Shown here piece after piece: positions 35,812 to 45,738 of a stretch of 64,000 nucleotides of DNA. The notes below the pieces were generated by a model. That model saw only the letters and a program-made list of their open reading frames with translations. It had not been told where the DNA came from and searched no databases. The position numbers were made by a program, and so were the translations under genes. Each line of letters begins with the position of its first letter. Positions within the stretch are counted from its first letter, which is position 1. Source of the DNA: an uncultured Paraglaciecola sp. (GTDB lineage: Bacteria > Pseudomonadota > Gammaproteobacteria > Enterobacterales > Alteromonadaceae); the NCBI RefSeq assembly GCF_937123705.1, contig NZ_CAKZKO010000139.1:1-64000 (forward strand), in the 5' to 3' direction.

Positions 35812-36432
35812 TTACGCCACTGCATGCTTGTTAACCCTTGAACTTACCGCTCGAACTAACGCGTCTGTCATCACAGTGGCTAGCTGATCAAAGTCTTGCT
35901 TGTTGCCTATTAAATCTGCGAGATGTAATGAAATCAGACCGTGTAGCCCTGCCCATAAGATATGAAAAATATCCGCAGGTTCACCCAACATAATGCCCGC
36001 CTCTACCGAGATACGCACCACTTGGCGCATGGGTTGGGCGCTGCGTAAAATCTCCGCCTCCAATCCTGCATATTGAGCTGAATCTGGCTGAGCTACGGTA
36101 TACATCACCCTATAGGAGTCTGGATGTTGTATTGCAAACTGAATGTATGCTTTTAATATGGCTTGTAATTGTTTGCTGGTATCCGATTCTTGTGCCAAGG
36201 CAGCTTCCAGGGTATCGGCAATACGCCCATATTCACGCTGACGTAACGCAGCCAAAATATCGGCCTTATTCTTAAAATAGCGATACGGCGTAGTGCGGCT
36301 GCAACTTAAATCAGCGGCAAGACCTCGTAACGAAATCCCCTCTACCCCATATTTTCCAAAGGCCACTAAGGCGTGATCGCACATTCTATCGCGAAAACAC
36401 AACACTTCTTCATGTGTTAACACTTTAGGCAT
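35812..36432 (-). CDS. TetR/AcrR-family regulator
   Basis: A 206-residue transcription repressor. The N-terminal helix-turn-helix is GKYGVEGISLRGLAADLSCS-RTTPYRYFKNKADIL, the ligand-binding half (about 70-200) is of the TetR_C_33/WHG type (GLHGLISLHLADLIG). It heads the operon TetR-OYE-MFS and most likely represses it through the palindrome at 36552-36566, which overlaps its own -35 element. Confidence 0.92.
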   Translation of the reverse strand: MPKVLTHEEVLCFRDRMCDHALVAFGKYGVEGISLRGLAADLSCSRTTPYRYFKNKADILAALRQREYGRIADTLEAALAQESDTSKQLQAILKAYIQFAIQHPDSYRVMYTVAQPDSAQYAGLEAEILRSAQPMRQVVRISVEAGIMLGEPADIFHILWAGLHGLISLHLADLIGNKQDFDQLATVMTDALVRAVSSRVNKHAVA

Positions 36433-36537
36433 ACGTCTCCTTATTCTTAATGCTCGAATGGTTCATGAATCTTTGCTTTATACTTAAAAATTCAGATTCT
36501 TTACGAATACCCAAGCAGCTAAGATCAAAAAAAACAC

Positions 36538-36566
36538 ATCATATATTTTTTATTGACAGTGTCAAT
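36538..36566 (-). promoter_or_regulatory. Promoter and operator of the TetR-OYE-MFS operon
   Basis: On the minus strand a -35 TTGACA (36565-36560) and a -10 TATGAT (36543-36538) are 16 bases apart. The -35 lies inside a perfect palindrome attgac-agt-gtcaat (36552-36566), the size and symmetry expected for a TetR-family operator. Binding would block RNA polymerase, giving autorepression. Confidence 0.7.
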
Positions 36567-36637
36567 TTTTAAGAAATTATTACTTATATTAGAAATAGGG
36601 GGGTGTGAATTACAAAGATGGGGGCGGTATAGTAATT

Positions 36638-36660
36638 AAAGGGGCATAACCTACCCCTTT
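36638..36660 (-). terminator. Weak hairpin terminator after the DUF2750 gene
   Basis: Stem aaagggg (36638-36644) / ccccttt (36654-36660), 9-base loop, followed on the minus strand by aatta rather than a T-run; a weak terminator. Confidence 0.45.
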
Positions 36661-36665
36661 CTTAG

Positions 36666-37025
36666 CTACAGGTTTTCTATTTTAGCTAGCATTTCACTGA
36701 ATTCGGCCAGTTCTAGCTCTAGGTATTCGCCACCATCGCGCCATTCTATGCCTATCAAAACATTGTCGTTGGCTAAATCTTCGACCCAAAATTCTAACCA
36801 ATCCGCCAAGGTGATGGGCATGGGAGCGTAGTCTTGCCATTCATCGATACAATGATTTTTGGCCAGTTCACAACTAGACCATACCGGCATCACATCGGTA
36901 TCTTCAAAATTGGCGGAGTCGAGCACTACCCAGCCTTCGCTGGCTGTATCTTGCAGTGCCCAAATAATTTGAGTGCTTTTTACCGCAGCGATAAAATCGG
37001 CCGAGGATGAATTATTTTCTGTCAT
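36666..37025 (-). CDS. DUF2750 protein
   Basis: A 119-residue acidic cytoplasmic protein of the DUF2750 family, function unknown. The typical start (FIAAVKSTQIIWALQD) and the WVEDLANDNVLIGIEW segment are present. It starts 15 bases after the molybdenum hydroxylase gene ends, so it may be read with that operon. Confidence 0.85.
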   Translation of the reverse strand: MTENNSSSADFIAAVKSTQIIWALQDTASEGWVVLDSANFEDTDVMPVWSSCELAKNHCIDEWQDYAPMPITLADWLEFWVEDLANDNVLIGIEWRDGGEYLELELAEFSEMLAKIENL

Positions 37026-37040
37026 AGTTTTTTGACCTTA

Positions 37041-39236
37041 TTAGCTTAGTTTCACCGGCAACTGGCGAATTCGTTTGCCCGTTGCGGCAAAAATGGCATT
37101 GGTTAATGCGGGTGCTATGGGCGGTGTGCCTGGTTCGCCGGCTCCGCCTGTTCTTTCTCCGCTGTTGATGATTTCAACAAAAATATCCGGTGCTGTGTTC
37201 ATTCTTACCATTTGATAATCATGTAAATTACTTTGTTTCACAGCGCCATCTTTAATGGTGATTTCGCCATGCAGGGCGGCGGTTAAACCAAATATGATGC
37301 CGCTTTCCATTTGCGCTCTAAACGCATTCGGGCTATAGGCAAAACCCGCATCTGCCACGCAATATACATTCATTACTTTTAAGTCGCCAGCAGACATGTC
37401 CACTTCCACTACTTCGGCCACTATGCTGTTGAAAGCACCGTGAATGGCAATGCCTCTGCCCCAGCCTTGTGGCAACGGACTATCCCAATTCGACATTTTG
37501 GCAACCGCATTTAGCACGTTCAAATAACGGGGTTGTGACTGTAACAAACCACGGCGATACGCTAAGGGTTCTTGCTTAGCGGCTGCGGCCAGCTCATCGA
37601 TAAAAGATTCGGTGAAAAATGCGTGCTGAGAATGGTCCACACTACGCCACGGTCCAAAAGGAATATGGGTAGGGCTTTCAATGTAATGAATAAATTGATT
37701 AGCAACCTGATAGGGAATATACGGCGCTTCTTTAGGCTCATGTTTGTCGACGTATTGATTGTCCCAAGCGGTCGGCAAACCCGAATCATCGAGTGCCGCA
37801 TTAAAGCGGCTTAGCACCGCTGGACGATAGAAATCGTGCTGGGTATCTTCTTCCCGCGACCAAATCATTTTAACCGGCAAGCCCGGCACAGCTTTGGCCA
37901 AAAGTGCGGCCTGTGTGGGATAATCGTTCATGGCTCTGCGGCCAAACCCGCCACCAAGGTAAACATTGTTGACTGTGACGTTTTCAACATCGATTTCTAA
38001 GTCGTCGGCTATTGAGGCTTTAATGCCCAGAGGGTTTTGTGTGCCTGTCCATACTTCCACTTTGCCATCTTTTACTAAAGCCGTGCAATTCATTGGCTCC
38101 ATAGTGGTATGCGCTAAATAGGGTACGCTGTATTCTGCGCTAACAACCTTAGCAGCTTTCTTGATGACTTTACGGGCATTGCCCACAGAGACGTCTGTTT
38201 CTTCATCACCATTTGTGACCGCCTTGTCCATATCTGTGCGAAATTGCGCCATGATAGTATCGGAGCTGGTGTTATCCGCTGCACTTTTGCTGTAGCTAAC
38301 ATTCACAGCGGCAATGGCTTTTTTGGCCTGCCAATAACTGTCGGCAATCACGCCTACCCCATTGCCAAGTTTAACCACCTTAATCACGCCTTGCATTTTT
38401 TCGGCTGCGGCTGAGTCGACGGACTCAAGCTTGCTACCAAAAACCGGTGCGGTTTTGACTGTGGCGTATTTCATATCGGGTAACACCACATCGATACCAA
38501 ATTGGGCCGTACCGTCAACTTTTTCGGGGATATCCAAGCGCTGAATAGCTTCATTGCCCATCAGCTTAAATTGATCGGGCGTTTTTAGGGTTGGTAAGTC
38601 CGAGCCTTGCTGTGCAGCAGCACTCTTTGCGAATTCAATATAAGGAGCTTGACGGTTGCTGGCATCGTGATACAGATGACTATTTTCTGCTCTAATTTCT
38701 GTAGCGGCCACTTGCCATTGTTGCGCAGCTGCTTGAATTAACAGCTCTCTTGCTGCAGCGCCAGCGACACGCATGCCACGCTCGCCGGTTGAGCGAATAG
38801 AATAACTGCCACCTGTGACTTGTAATGCGATGGATTTAGAAATAGTGAGAAAGACACCATTGATAGTTTGATTGATGACCCCGGGCATTTTTCCCGGTAA
38901 TAAAAACTCTCTGGCCATATGAAAATTGGCGTATTCGCCATGTGCTGGGGCTTCTTCAACTGTGACTGTGGCCCAATCCACATCCATTTCATCGGCTAAC
39001 ATGGTGGCAAGGGCCGATTGCGCGCCTTGGCCCATTTCGGCGTGGGATACAATCACTGTGACACTGTTATCTGGCAATAGCTTGACCCAAGCGTTGACTA
39101 AGACTTCATCGTCTTTTTGCATAAACTCAGCCAGTTTTGGAGTGCGATGGCCGGGGCGGATCGCTACGCCCACTACTAAACCACCACCTACCACTAAGCC
39201 AGCAGTTAAAAAGGCTCTACGGGTTAATTTACTCAT
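37041..39236 (-). CDS. Molybdopterin-binding subunit of a Tat-exported hydroxylase (IorB/XDH family)
   Basis: Large subunit of a xanthine dehydrogenase-family molybdenum hydroxylase, like isoquinoline 1-oxidoreductase beta or membrane aldehyde dehydrogenase. The protein begins [19 protein letters not shown]: a twin-arginine signal for folded export to the periplasm. Cofactor segments include [29 protein letters not shown] and [21 protein letters not shown] longer in-frame reading to 39311 would overlap the upstream 2Fe-2S gene. The ATG at 39236, with aaggggaat before it, directly gives the Tat motif. Its small partner is at 39247, 10 bases upstream. Confidence 0.93.
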   Translation of the reverse strand: MSKLTRRAFLTAGLVVGGGLVVGVAIRPGHRTPKLAEFMQKDDEVLVNAWVKLLPDNSVTVIVSHAEMGQGAQSALATMLADEMDVDWATVTVEEAPAHGEYANFHMAREFLLPGKMPGVINQTINGVFLTISKSIALQVTGGSYSIRSTGERGMRVAGAAARELLIQAAAQQWQVAATEIRAENSHLYHDASNRQAPYIEFAKSAAAQQGSDLPTLKTPDQFKLMGNEAIQRLDIPEKVDGTAQFGIDVVLPDMKYATVKTAPVFGSKLESVDSAAAEKMQGVIKVVKLGNGVGVIADSYWQAKKAIAAVNVSYSKSAADNTSSDTIMAQFRTDMDKAVTNGDEETDVSVGNARKVIKKAAKVVSAEYSVPYLAHTTMEPMNCTALVKDGKVEVWTGTQNPLGIKASIADDLEIDVENVTVNNVYLGGGFGRRAMNDYPTQAALLAKAVPGLPVKMIWSREEDTQHDFYRPAVLSRFNAALDDSGLPTAWDNQYVDKHEPKEAPYIPYQVANQFIHYIESPTHIPFGPWRSVDHSQHAFFTESFIDELAAAAKQEPLAYRRGLLQSQPRYLNVLNAVAKMSNWDSPLPQGWGRGIAIHGAFNSIVAEVVEVDMSAGDLKVMNVYCVADAGFAYSPNAFRAQMESGIIFGLTAALHGEITIKDGAVKQSNLHDYQMVRMNTAPDIFVEIINSGERTGGAGEPGTPPIAPALTNAIFAATGKRIRQLPVKLS

Positions 39237-39246
39237 AGTATTCCCC

Positions 39247-39702
39247 TTATGCCTTAGCGGCGTTTTTGATGGCTTGTTTGATTCGCCCATACATGCCACA
39301 GCGACACACATTACCGCTCATGGCAGCATCAATGTCACTATCAGTTGGGTTAGGGTTACTTTCGAGTAAGGCCACCGCCGACATAATCTGCCCCGACTGA
39401 CAATAACCGCATTGTGGCACTTGTTCGTCTATCCATGCTTGTTGCACTTTGGATAATCGTCCGTTGTCGTCTGCAATACCTTCAATGGTGGTGATACTTT
39501 GCCCCGCTACTGCCGAGACCGGTGTCACACAAGAACGAATAGGTTGACCATTAAGATGCACAGTACACGCCCCGCACTGGGCCATGCCACAACCAAACTT
39601 GGTACCAACTAAATTAAGTTGTTCGCGCACCACCCATAAAAGCGGGGTATCTGCTTCTACATCAACTGTTTGTATTTGCTCGTTAACCTTGAGTTCAATC
39701 AT
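39247..39702 (-). CDS. 2Fe-2S subunit of the molybdenum hydroxylase (IorA-like)
   Basis: Electron-transfer subunit, 151 residues, with two 2Fe-2S clusters. The plant-type ferredoxin cluster is in [18 protein letters not shown] plus a later RSC; the helical-domain cluster is in [10 protein letters not shown] and [11 protein letters not shown]. It has no export signal and is expected to travel with the Tat-exported large subunit. No middle FAD subunit is present, as in IorAB-type enzymes, whose electrons go to a cytochrome or azurin-like acceptor. Confidence 0.93.
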   Translation of the reverse strand: MIELKVNEQIQTVDVEADTPLLWVVREQLNLVGTKFGCGMAQCGACTVHLNGQPIRSCVTPVSAVAGQSITTIEGIADDNGRLSKVQQAWIDEQVPQCGYCQSGQIMSAVALLESNPNPTDSDIDAAMSGNVCRCGMYGRIKQAIKNAAKA

Positions 39703-39776
39703 GTTTTACCTTTATTTAAGTGGCCGCATACTTATGTTTACTGGTATTGCTGGAATATTCAATTTACTTTGCCTGT

Positions 39777-40538
39777 CTATTTTAAGGGCGGGATGCCATT
39801 TGGACGGGCTTTTTCCATGGTTTTGATATAAGCAGGTCGAGCTTGCACTTTTTCACGCCAAGCCAATAAGTTTTTGTAAGGTGTTAAGTCCGCAACATAC
39901 CATGCTTGCGCTAAATTCGTGGGAAACAACATCATGATATCCGCAGCCGAAAACACATCGCCACCAAAGTAGGCATTTTCCCCTAAAAAGTCATCTAAGA
40001 AAGTCAGCACCTTAGGGGTGTCGACTAGCCTTGGTTGCCCCGGCTTAATGTCTGGTTTAGGCAGTTTATTTTCCATACGGATACGGTTTTTAACGAAATC
40101 AGAGATCACTCTTGAGGCAAACGATCCTTCGGCAAAGTGCATCCATTGTAGATAGTATTTGTAGTTTGGCGAGTCCATTGCCGGCATCAATTTGCCATCG
40201 GTGTATTTGTCCAAAATGTATTCCATGATGGCACCCGACTCCACCATGATTTGCCCTTCAATTTCTACCGTTGGTGCTACAGGCATGCCTGGATTTAGTG
40301 CTCGAATGGTTTGCATCGAGCCACGCAAATCACCCATTTTGTATTTTAAATCGTAAGGAATACCCAACTCTTCACATAACCATACTAGGCGCTCTGAACG
40401 ACGCCCTTCTAAGTGATAAATAGTTAGATCTAACCCAGTATATTGAGCTGTTCCTTTGGATTGACGATCATCAGCATAAACTGCGGTAGATAAGGATAAC
40501 GCTAGGGTTGCACTTGCCAGAATTTGAATAAATTTCAT
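39777..40538 (-). CDS. Glutathione S-transferase with a signal peptide
   Basis: A GST-fold protein preceded by a Sec signal peptide (MKFIQILASATLALSLSTAVYA), so predicted periplasmic. The GST part begins TIYHLEGRRSERLVWLCEEL and continues with PTVEIEGQIMVESGAIMEYIL. An upstream reading to 40628 exists, but the ATG at 40538 is where the signal peptide starts. Glutathione is scarce in the periplasm, so the role is puzzling. It lies 74 bases before the IorAB-like genes on the same strand. Confidence 0.88.
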   Translation of the reverse strand: MKFIQILASATLALSLSTAVYADDRQSKGTAQYTGLDLTIYHLEGRRSERLVWLCEELGIPYDLKYKMGDLRGSMQTIRALNPGMPVAPTVEIEGQIMVESGAIMEYILDKYTDGKLMPAMDSPNYKYYLQWMHFAEGSFASRVISDFVKNRIRMENKLPKPDIKPGQPRLVDTPKVLTFLDDFLGENAYFGGDVFSAADIMMLFPTNLAQAWYVADLTPYKNLLAWREKVQARPAYIKTMEKARPNGIPPLK

Positions 40539-40666
40539 GATTGCGACACTCCAAGTTAGATTCTTGTTTATTGATGCAAAAACATCCAGAAACTCAGTGT
40601 GCCATAGCCAATTAATACTTAAAATCAATTTAGCTTATAGTTAATTATCCAAGACATATCCCTATA

Positions 40667-42166
40667 CTAAGTTAATTTGGCAGCTTGTATGCCTAAGCCT
40701 TCACATACGGAGTTAAAGGCATCCCCTTGCATTAAGGGTAAGTTTGGCAACATATCTAACAATTCTTTGGTGACAATTGGCGATAGACTCATGCCTCCGG
40801 TGATAAATAACATCTCGGGTGGCTCAGAGCTGTTTTGTAAACATTCGGTCACTAAGTTTTTTACTCTGGTTAACCAAGTTTGCATCGAGCGTTTTAACTC
40901 AGCCACGTTTAGGTTCACCTCGTAATCATCTTCGATATAATGCAAAGGTAGAGTGATTTCATCCTTGGTAGAAAGTAATTCTTTGGCTAAACGGGATGAA
41001 TTAACTAATCTGGCCGAAAGTTTCTCTTCTTGCACTTCTTGTAAGCGAGACAATAAGGCTGGCTCTTTGACTAAAGATTTAGTGTTAGCAATTTCTAGCC
41101 AATATTCCTCAGAGAAAAAACGATTAAGCCTAGGAATATCATCTACGGCGCACATGTCTGAGAAATACGCCGGAGGCACCGGCAATCCGTTGTGCATTAA
41201 TAAGCCTTGCCCCATAGTGGGAGAGATAGATTTTATAATAAGGTTTTTATCACATTCCATTCCGCCTAATCGCGTCCCCGTTACCGACATCACGTCTTGT
41301 TGTCTATCAAGGTTTTGGCTCTTTTCAGGTGACAATTTAATGCAGCAAATATCTGTGGTACCACCACCAATATCGACCACTAATACATTGGTTTGTTTAT
41401 CTAAGGTGCGCTCAATTTTATAAGCTGCCGCTATGGGCTCTTCGAGGAACTCTACCTTATTAAAGCCTGCCAAATTCGCGGCTTGAGTCATGATGTCAAT
41501 GGCTTGATTGTTGCCTTCTTGGCCTCGGGTGCCATGAAAGCGAACGGGGCGACCTATCACCGCCGAATCGACTGATTTTCCTAGTTGTTGCTCGGCACTT
41601 ACACGAAAAAACTCTAGCTGTTTGGCAATCAAACCCACAAAGGCTTGATGTTGACCGGCCACTAAGTTGGCACCTAGGAAGTTTTTGGGTGAATAAATCA
41701 ACCGGCCTTTTTCTGGGGTTTTAAGGTAACGCCTAAAGCCCTCTTCACCAAAGGCAAATTCACCGGTTTCGACTAGCTGTTGCAGCGACAAGTCTTGTAC
41801 TGTCATATCTTCAAGCAACAGTTCTATGGCGCGTTCTTGTAAGGCGGGAAGATTGTGGAGTTCGGTTCTTAGATTGCCAATTCTATCACTAAATATTTGC
41901 TGTTCTCTTGGCTCTTGAGCCTCGTAGTAACCATCTTTAGCTTTGTCGATTTTGTCAGAAATCGCACGCTTTAGCTGTGCTACTTTTGCTTCAATCATAG
42001 GGATAGGCGGCCTAGGCAACTCACCCGTATAATATATAAACACCGAGGAGCGAATTTTATTTGCAGCTTCTAGACTAGGATCGAGTTTAACAAAATGATG
42101 TTGCTGCCCATCAAAATACACCACTTCTGAATTCGAAGTCCCATAATCTATACCTATTGCTGCCAT
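40667..42166 (-). CDS. Hsp70-family chaperone-like protein (YegD-type)
   Basis: A 499-residue actin/Hsp70-fold ATPase like E. coli YegD. It has the phosphate-1 motif GIDYGTSNSEVVYF, the connect-1 motif VIGRPVRFHG, the phosphate-2 motif NVLVVDIGGGTTDICCIK and the adenosine motif FITGGMSLSPIV. There is no Hsp70 C-terminal substrate-binding domain. It stands alone here; a dnaJ or grpE gene is not next to it. Confidence 0.92.
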   Translation of the reverse strand: MAAIGIDYGTSNSEVVYFDGQQHHFVKLDPSLEAANKIRSSVFIYYTGELPRPPIPMIEAKVAQLKRAISDKIDKAKDGYYEAQEPREQQIFSDRIGNLRTELHNLPALQERAIELLLEDMTVQDLSLQQLVETGEFAFGEEGFRRYLKTPEKGRLIYSPKNFLGANLVAGQHQAFVGLIAKQLEFFRVSAEQQLGKSVDSAVIGRPVRFHGTRGQEGNNQAIDIMTQAANLAGFNKVEFLEEPIAAAYKIERTLDKQTNVLVVDIGGGTTDICCIKLSPEKSQNLDRQQDVMSVTGTRLGGMECDKNLIIKSISPTMGQGLLMHNGLPVPPAYFSDMCAVDDIPRLNRFFSEEYWLEIANTKSLVKEPALLSRLQEVQEEKLSARLVNSSRLAKELLSTKDEITLPLHYIEDDYEVNLNVAELKRSMQTWLTRVKNLVTECLQNSSEPPEMLFITGGMSLSPIVTKELLDMLPNLPLMQGDAFNSVCEGLGIQAAKLT

Positions 42167-42224
42167 ATCCGCCGTTCATCACCTAAAAAATAAGGGCGGG
42201 GATTGTAAGGTAAAAGGCTAGTGA

Positions 42225-43343
42225 CTAAAAGTGTTGTTTCACCACATCAATAAAGTGTTGAATATCATCGCTATCATTATATATATGCGGCGAAACCCGC
42301 ATGCCCAAGTGACGCGCATCCACACTGATATTGGCTAGGGATAGCGCGTCCATAATCTTAGTTTGTTTATCTTTAAAATCTAAAATCACTGTGCCGCTGC
42401 GCGTGCCTGTATTTAGTGGCGACTTTACTTCTGCGTCAAATTCATTGACCAGCAACTCAATCATCTGTTGATTATGCGCTCTCACCTGATGACTCCCTAA
42501 AGACGCAAAGTAGTCAATAGCATGGCCTGCCAAAGCAAAAGGGGCAATAGAGGGCGTACCGCCCCAAAACTTCATAGCAGATTGATGATAACTAAAGTGA
42601 TGGATATCAAATTCAAAGGGATTTTCATGGGAAAACCAACCCACATCTTTGGGGTGGCATTGCTCGATAATAGCAGGATTGACCCACAAATAAGCCGCAC
42701 CTGGGCCACCACATAACCACTTTACACTGGATCCCAACATAAAATCCGGGCGAGTGTGCTGAAGATCTAAAGGAATAACGCCAGCAGATTGGGCAATATC
42801 CAAAACCGACACTATCCCCAACTCTTTAGCCAGCGTAATCACGGTATTCACCGGAGCCAGTTGCCCAGTGTTTGAATAGGCATTGGATATAAAGACCAGA
42901 TCAACATCATTAACTAAATGTTGCTGCCACACATTAGCATCGGTAATGTCTAGCTCTTTATCTATAAAACGGATTTCGGCACTTTTTGGTAGGGCTTTTT
43001 GTAGCGCGAATCCCATGCTAGGAAAGTCAATTTCGCTCATTAGAATAACCACATCATCTTTATTGAGCGAAGCAAGGGACATCACAATTTTTGTGAGGCT
43101 ACTGGATAAATTAACCTGTGGGCAAAACTGCTCTGCTGGCGCGTTAAACAATGCACCCAAAGCCGTTTGAAACCTTGTAATAATCTCTAACCAACTTGCC
43201 CAAGGCTCTTTGCCTGACTGTTGCCAAGGGCATAAAAAGTGTTCTTTAAAGGCTTGTTCGAGCGTCTTTAAAGGCCGTCCGACTGAGTGATTCAGCAAAT
43301 AGTGACTGTCAGCTAACAAAAAATCTTGTTTAAATTGGCCCAT
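42225..43343 (-). CDS. Class V PLP enzyme, kynureninase-like
   Basis: A pyridoxal-phosphate enzyme of the class V aminotransferase fold. The cofactor segment DIAQSAGVIPLDL and the Schiff-base Lys in SSVKWLCGGPG-AAYLWV closely follow the kynureninase pattern (SAG-x-P...YK-x-LNGGPG). Residues around the substrate (VNLSSSLTKIVMSL) are less typical. Length 372 is a little short for kynureninase. It starts 2 bases after the stop of the PrnB-family gene, so both are one translational unit and probably act in one pathway. Confidence 0.85.
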   Translation of the reverse strand: MGQFKQDFLLADSHYLLNHSVGRPLKTLEQAFKEHFLCPWQQSGKEPWASWLEIITRFQTALGALFNAPAEQFCPQVNLSSSLTKIVMSLASLNKDDVVILMSEIDFPSMGFALQKALPKSAEIRFIDKELDITDANVWQQHLVNDVDLVFISNAYSNTGQLAPVNTVITLAKELGIVSVLDIAQSAGVIPLDLQHTRPDFMLGSSVKWLCGGPGAAYLWVNPAIIEQCHPKDVGWFSHENPFEFDIHHFSYHQSAMKFWGGTPSIAPFALAGHAIDYFASLGSHQVRAHNQQMIELLVNEFDAEVKSPLNTGTRSGTVILDFKDKQTKIMDALSLANISVDARHLGMRVSPHIYNDSDDIQHFIDVVKQHF

Positions 43344-43345
43344 AG

Positions 43346-44521
43346 TTATTTATCTACGAGTGTGCTTTTTAAGGTTTGAATATCGGCGTATCGGGTGCGA
43401 ATATCGTCTCGCTGATGGGCCGCACGCCTGTCTCGTAATTTTTCTAATTCGTCTAACAATACATGTAAGGGCGGACCACTGGCGGTAATTTTGTCCATAT
43501 GTTGCTGGGCGATACCTGCTGAAGGTTTACTGATGTAGCGTTCAACTAATTGATTATGGTGCTGAATGGCCGTTTTGCCGTGGGCTTTACATACATCCAA
43601 AAATAAACCTAAGTTTTGTTGATACCATGACTGTTGCTGGCAATCCTGTGCATGTAAAAAGTCTTCCATTAAACTGGTACTGCGCATACATTCACGCAGA
43701 ATTAATTGATCTTCTGGCATCATATATAAAAACTTATCCACCAGCATTTGCGAATAAGAAGGTTCATTGGCAAAACATAACCCAAGCTGTAAATCGATAA
43801 CGTTAATGCCAGCAAAATCCCCCGCATTGGCACCTCTGTAGATTTCCTTGCCTACACGATAGGGCTTGTAATAAGGGCGTACACAATTAAAAAAGCGATC
43901 GGTATCCAATTTATTAAACAACAATTTATTGGACTCGATGACATCTTTTAGTCCTTGCTTAGCCGCTAGTAATAAATCCGCTGTGATGGGATGAGAAATA
44001 CCAAGAGGCTGTATTTTTATGAGTGCATCTGCGGCACGTTTATAGGCCAAAATGCCCTTGGTGTTGTAATCGATAAATACTTTTTCATCTTCCAAGTGAG
44101 TAAATTTTTTATATACGCCATTCTGCGCTTTATTGTGTGTGGTTAAATGAGCGGTAGCAAAACGCGGCGTCACTCCAATTGAGGCACCAATATGCATGGC
44201 AAGTGCCGAGGCTTCTATTAAAGGCGAAGACTGCTCTCGTGAAGGCTCGGTAATTTCATGACGACGACAGGCCGCCATGTATAGCCCCACATTGCCTAAT
44301 AAATCAAAAGCATTATCAAAGCCATTGTCGGTATTGCCTTCATCCAATAGCGGTAATATTAAGGATCGGCCTTGATCTTCAAGTTGTTGCTTGAGTTCGC
44401 TTCCAATACCTTCAACATTGGCCTTGTCTTCTTGTTGCCAATAGAGATGTTCAAGCTCGGTGTTGAGATCACAAAAGTCGGTTCTAATCCATTGTTCAAA
44501 TGCTTGGGAGTGGGCTGTCAC
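43346..44521 (-). CDS. PrnB-family haem enzyme (DUF1864, indole-dioxygenase superfamily)
   Basis: A member of the family of monodechloroaminopyrrolnitrin synthase PrnB, which shares the haem-dioxygenase fold with tryptophan 2,3- and indoleamine 2,3-dioxygenase. The family signature FNCVRPYYKPYRVGKEIY-RGANAGDFAGINVID is intact. No other pyrrolnitrin genes (prnA, C, D) are present, so another tryptophan-like substrate is likely. The start is GTG at 44521. It is directly followed by the kynureninase-like gene, recalling the TDO-kynureninase order of tryptophan breakdown. Confidence 0.87.
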   Translation of the reverse strand: MTAHSQAFEQWIRTDFCDLNTELEHLYWQQEDKANVEGIGSELKQQLEDQGRSLILPLLDEGNTDNGFDNAFDLLGNVGLYMAACRRHEITEPSREQSSPLIEASALAMHIGASIGVTPRFATAHLTTHNKAQNGVYKKFTHLEDEKVFIDYNTKGILAYKRAADALIKIQPLGISHPITADLLLAAKQGLKDVIESNKLLFNKLDTDRFFNCVRPYYKPYRVGKEIYRGANAGDFAGINVIDLQLGLCFANEPSYSQMLVDKFLYMMPEDQLILRECMRSTSLMEDFLHAQDCQQQSWYQQNLGLFLDVCKAHGKTAIQHHNQLVERYISKPSAGIAQQHMDKITASGPPLHVLLDELEKLRDRRAAHQRDDIRTRYADIQTLKSTLVDK

Positions 44522-44638
44522 GTTTTATCCTGAATGGGAAGTAAGCTAAATTATTATGGTAATAATCATGTTAGCAGAATCATAAAGCTGTCACTCGCCA
44601 AATCGCAATGTTGAGAATGAAACAAGTTGTGGTAATAA

Positions 44639-45043
44639 CTAGAAGATCGCAGCTCTTGATTCAATTACTTCCTCAAATGCAACAACATAATACCCTTCCA
44701 AAAGCCCACTTCTGTGTTCAGTGTAAACTTTAAAACGCTTGATACCTTGGTGTTTTGTCATAATATTAACAGTCACAATAACAAAATTGTTGTTGCCTAA
44801 GCCACTGGATTCCATACTAATTTCCCACAGCCTTTCAACTACTTTTTGATACTGAGGATCGGGATAAGCTGCTTTCCACCAATGCTCTTTATCGGGTATA
44901 TCTAATATATTCCAGCCTATAACTTCAGTAAAACTAGGATTTATGTACACAATGGGATGATTTAAAGAGTCTTCCACATTTTCTACAACAATTATTGGAA
45001 TGGGCAACATATCAAAAAATTTAGTGGGAATAGGCTTAGGCAA
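44639..45043 (-). CDS. Stand-alone PAS-domain protein
   Basis: A short protein that is almost only a PAS domain (PIPIIVVENVED, PIVYINPSFTEVIGWN, then the core ending YYVVAFEEVIES). It has no output domain. The frame is open upstream to a TTG at 45058, but the TTG at 45043 follows aaagggg by 5 bases and is the better start. It may be a signal adaptor or what is left of a larger sensor. Confidence 0.65.
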   Translation of the reverse strand: MPKPIPTKFFDMLPIPIIVVENVEDSLNHPIVYINPSFTEVIGWNILDIPDKEHWWKAAYPDPQYQKVVERLWEISMESSGLGNNNFVIVTVNIMTKHQGIKRFKVYTEHRSGLLEGYYVVAFEEVIESRAAIF

Positions 45044-45230
45044 AATGGCCCCTTTCAAAAAGTATGTCTATTTATTATCAATATGGCTAATTGGGTTCTC
45101 AGATTCCTAACTGAAAGATCTCGTTCTAACGTCTTTAGATAATAAAGATAGACGACTTCCCCTAATAATATACCCTATTTCGTATAACCCGTTACTGAAC
45201 ACCTGACTCTGCAAATACTGGCTTTGAAGG

Positions 45231-45545
45231 CTAAAGAGCAAAATAAACAAAAAAACCTAACCAACTTAAAATCAGCAATATCCAAGGCAAAGGTTTTATA
45301 TACCTGTTAGTGGAAACTGTATTTTCCGTTACGGTATTTTTATTTTCCCGCTGTTTTGTTTGCTGTTTGCGTTGCTTATCTAGTTCGCGTAGTTTTTTAT
45401 TCTGTTGCTTTTTATATTCGGCAATGCCTTTTTCAATGCCTTGGGCAACCAGTTTAGTTTGTTCTTTGGTTTGCTCTGGTCTTTGGATCCCCTTGGCTAT
45501 TTTCAAGGCCTGAGTTGCAACTTCTGGTGATACTTTGTTTTTCAT
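45231..45545 (-). CDS. DUF2956 membrane protein
   Basis: A 104-residue protein of the DUF2956 family, common in Alteromonadales and Vibrio. A Lys/Gln-rich coiled-coil part (residues 20-70) is followed by one C-terminal membrane helix (LPWILLILSWLGFFVYFAL). Function unknown. ATG at 45545 (TATG-like context). Confidence 0.85.
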   Translation of the reverse strand: MKNKVSPEVATQALKIAKGIQRPEQTKEQTKLVAQGIEKGIAEYKKQQNKKLRELDKQRKQQTKQRENKNTVTENTVSTNRYIKPLPWILLILSWLGFFVYFAL

Positions 45546-45738
45546 TTTTCACTTAATCGATTAAAAACGTTGATGAATTTTAGCAGTCAAATTGCCCCAA
45601 GTTCGAGTTGTTTGATTTTGATACTAATACTCCAATTTTTATACGTAAATTAGACTTTAGGGGAATAGCGTGAAATAGAGAAAATTATTAAGCTTAGAAC
45701 CATAAATCATTTAAAACGAAATATTTGAGTGAACATAG

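Noticed and set aside
39237-39311. Longer N-terminus of the molybdopterin subunit
   Set aside because: It overlaps the 2Fe-2S gene and hides the Tat signal; the ATG at 39236 with its own ribosome-binding site is better.
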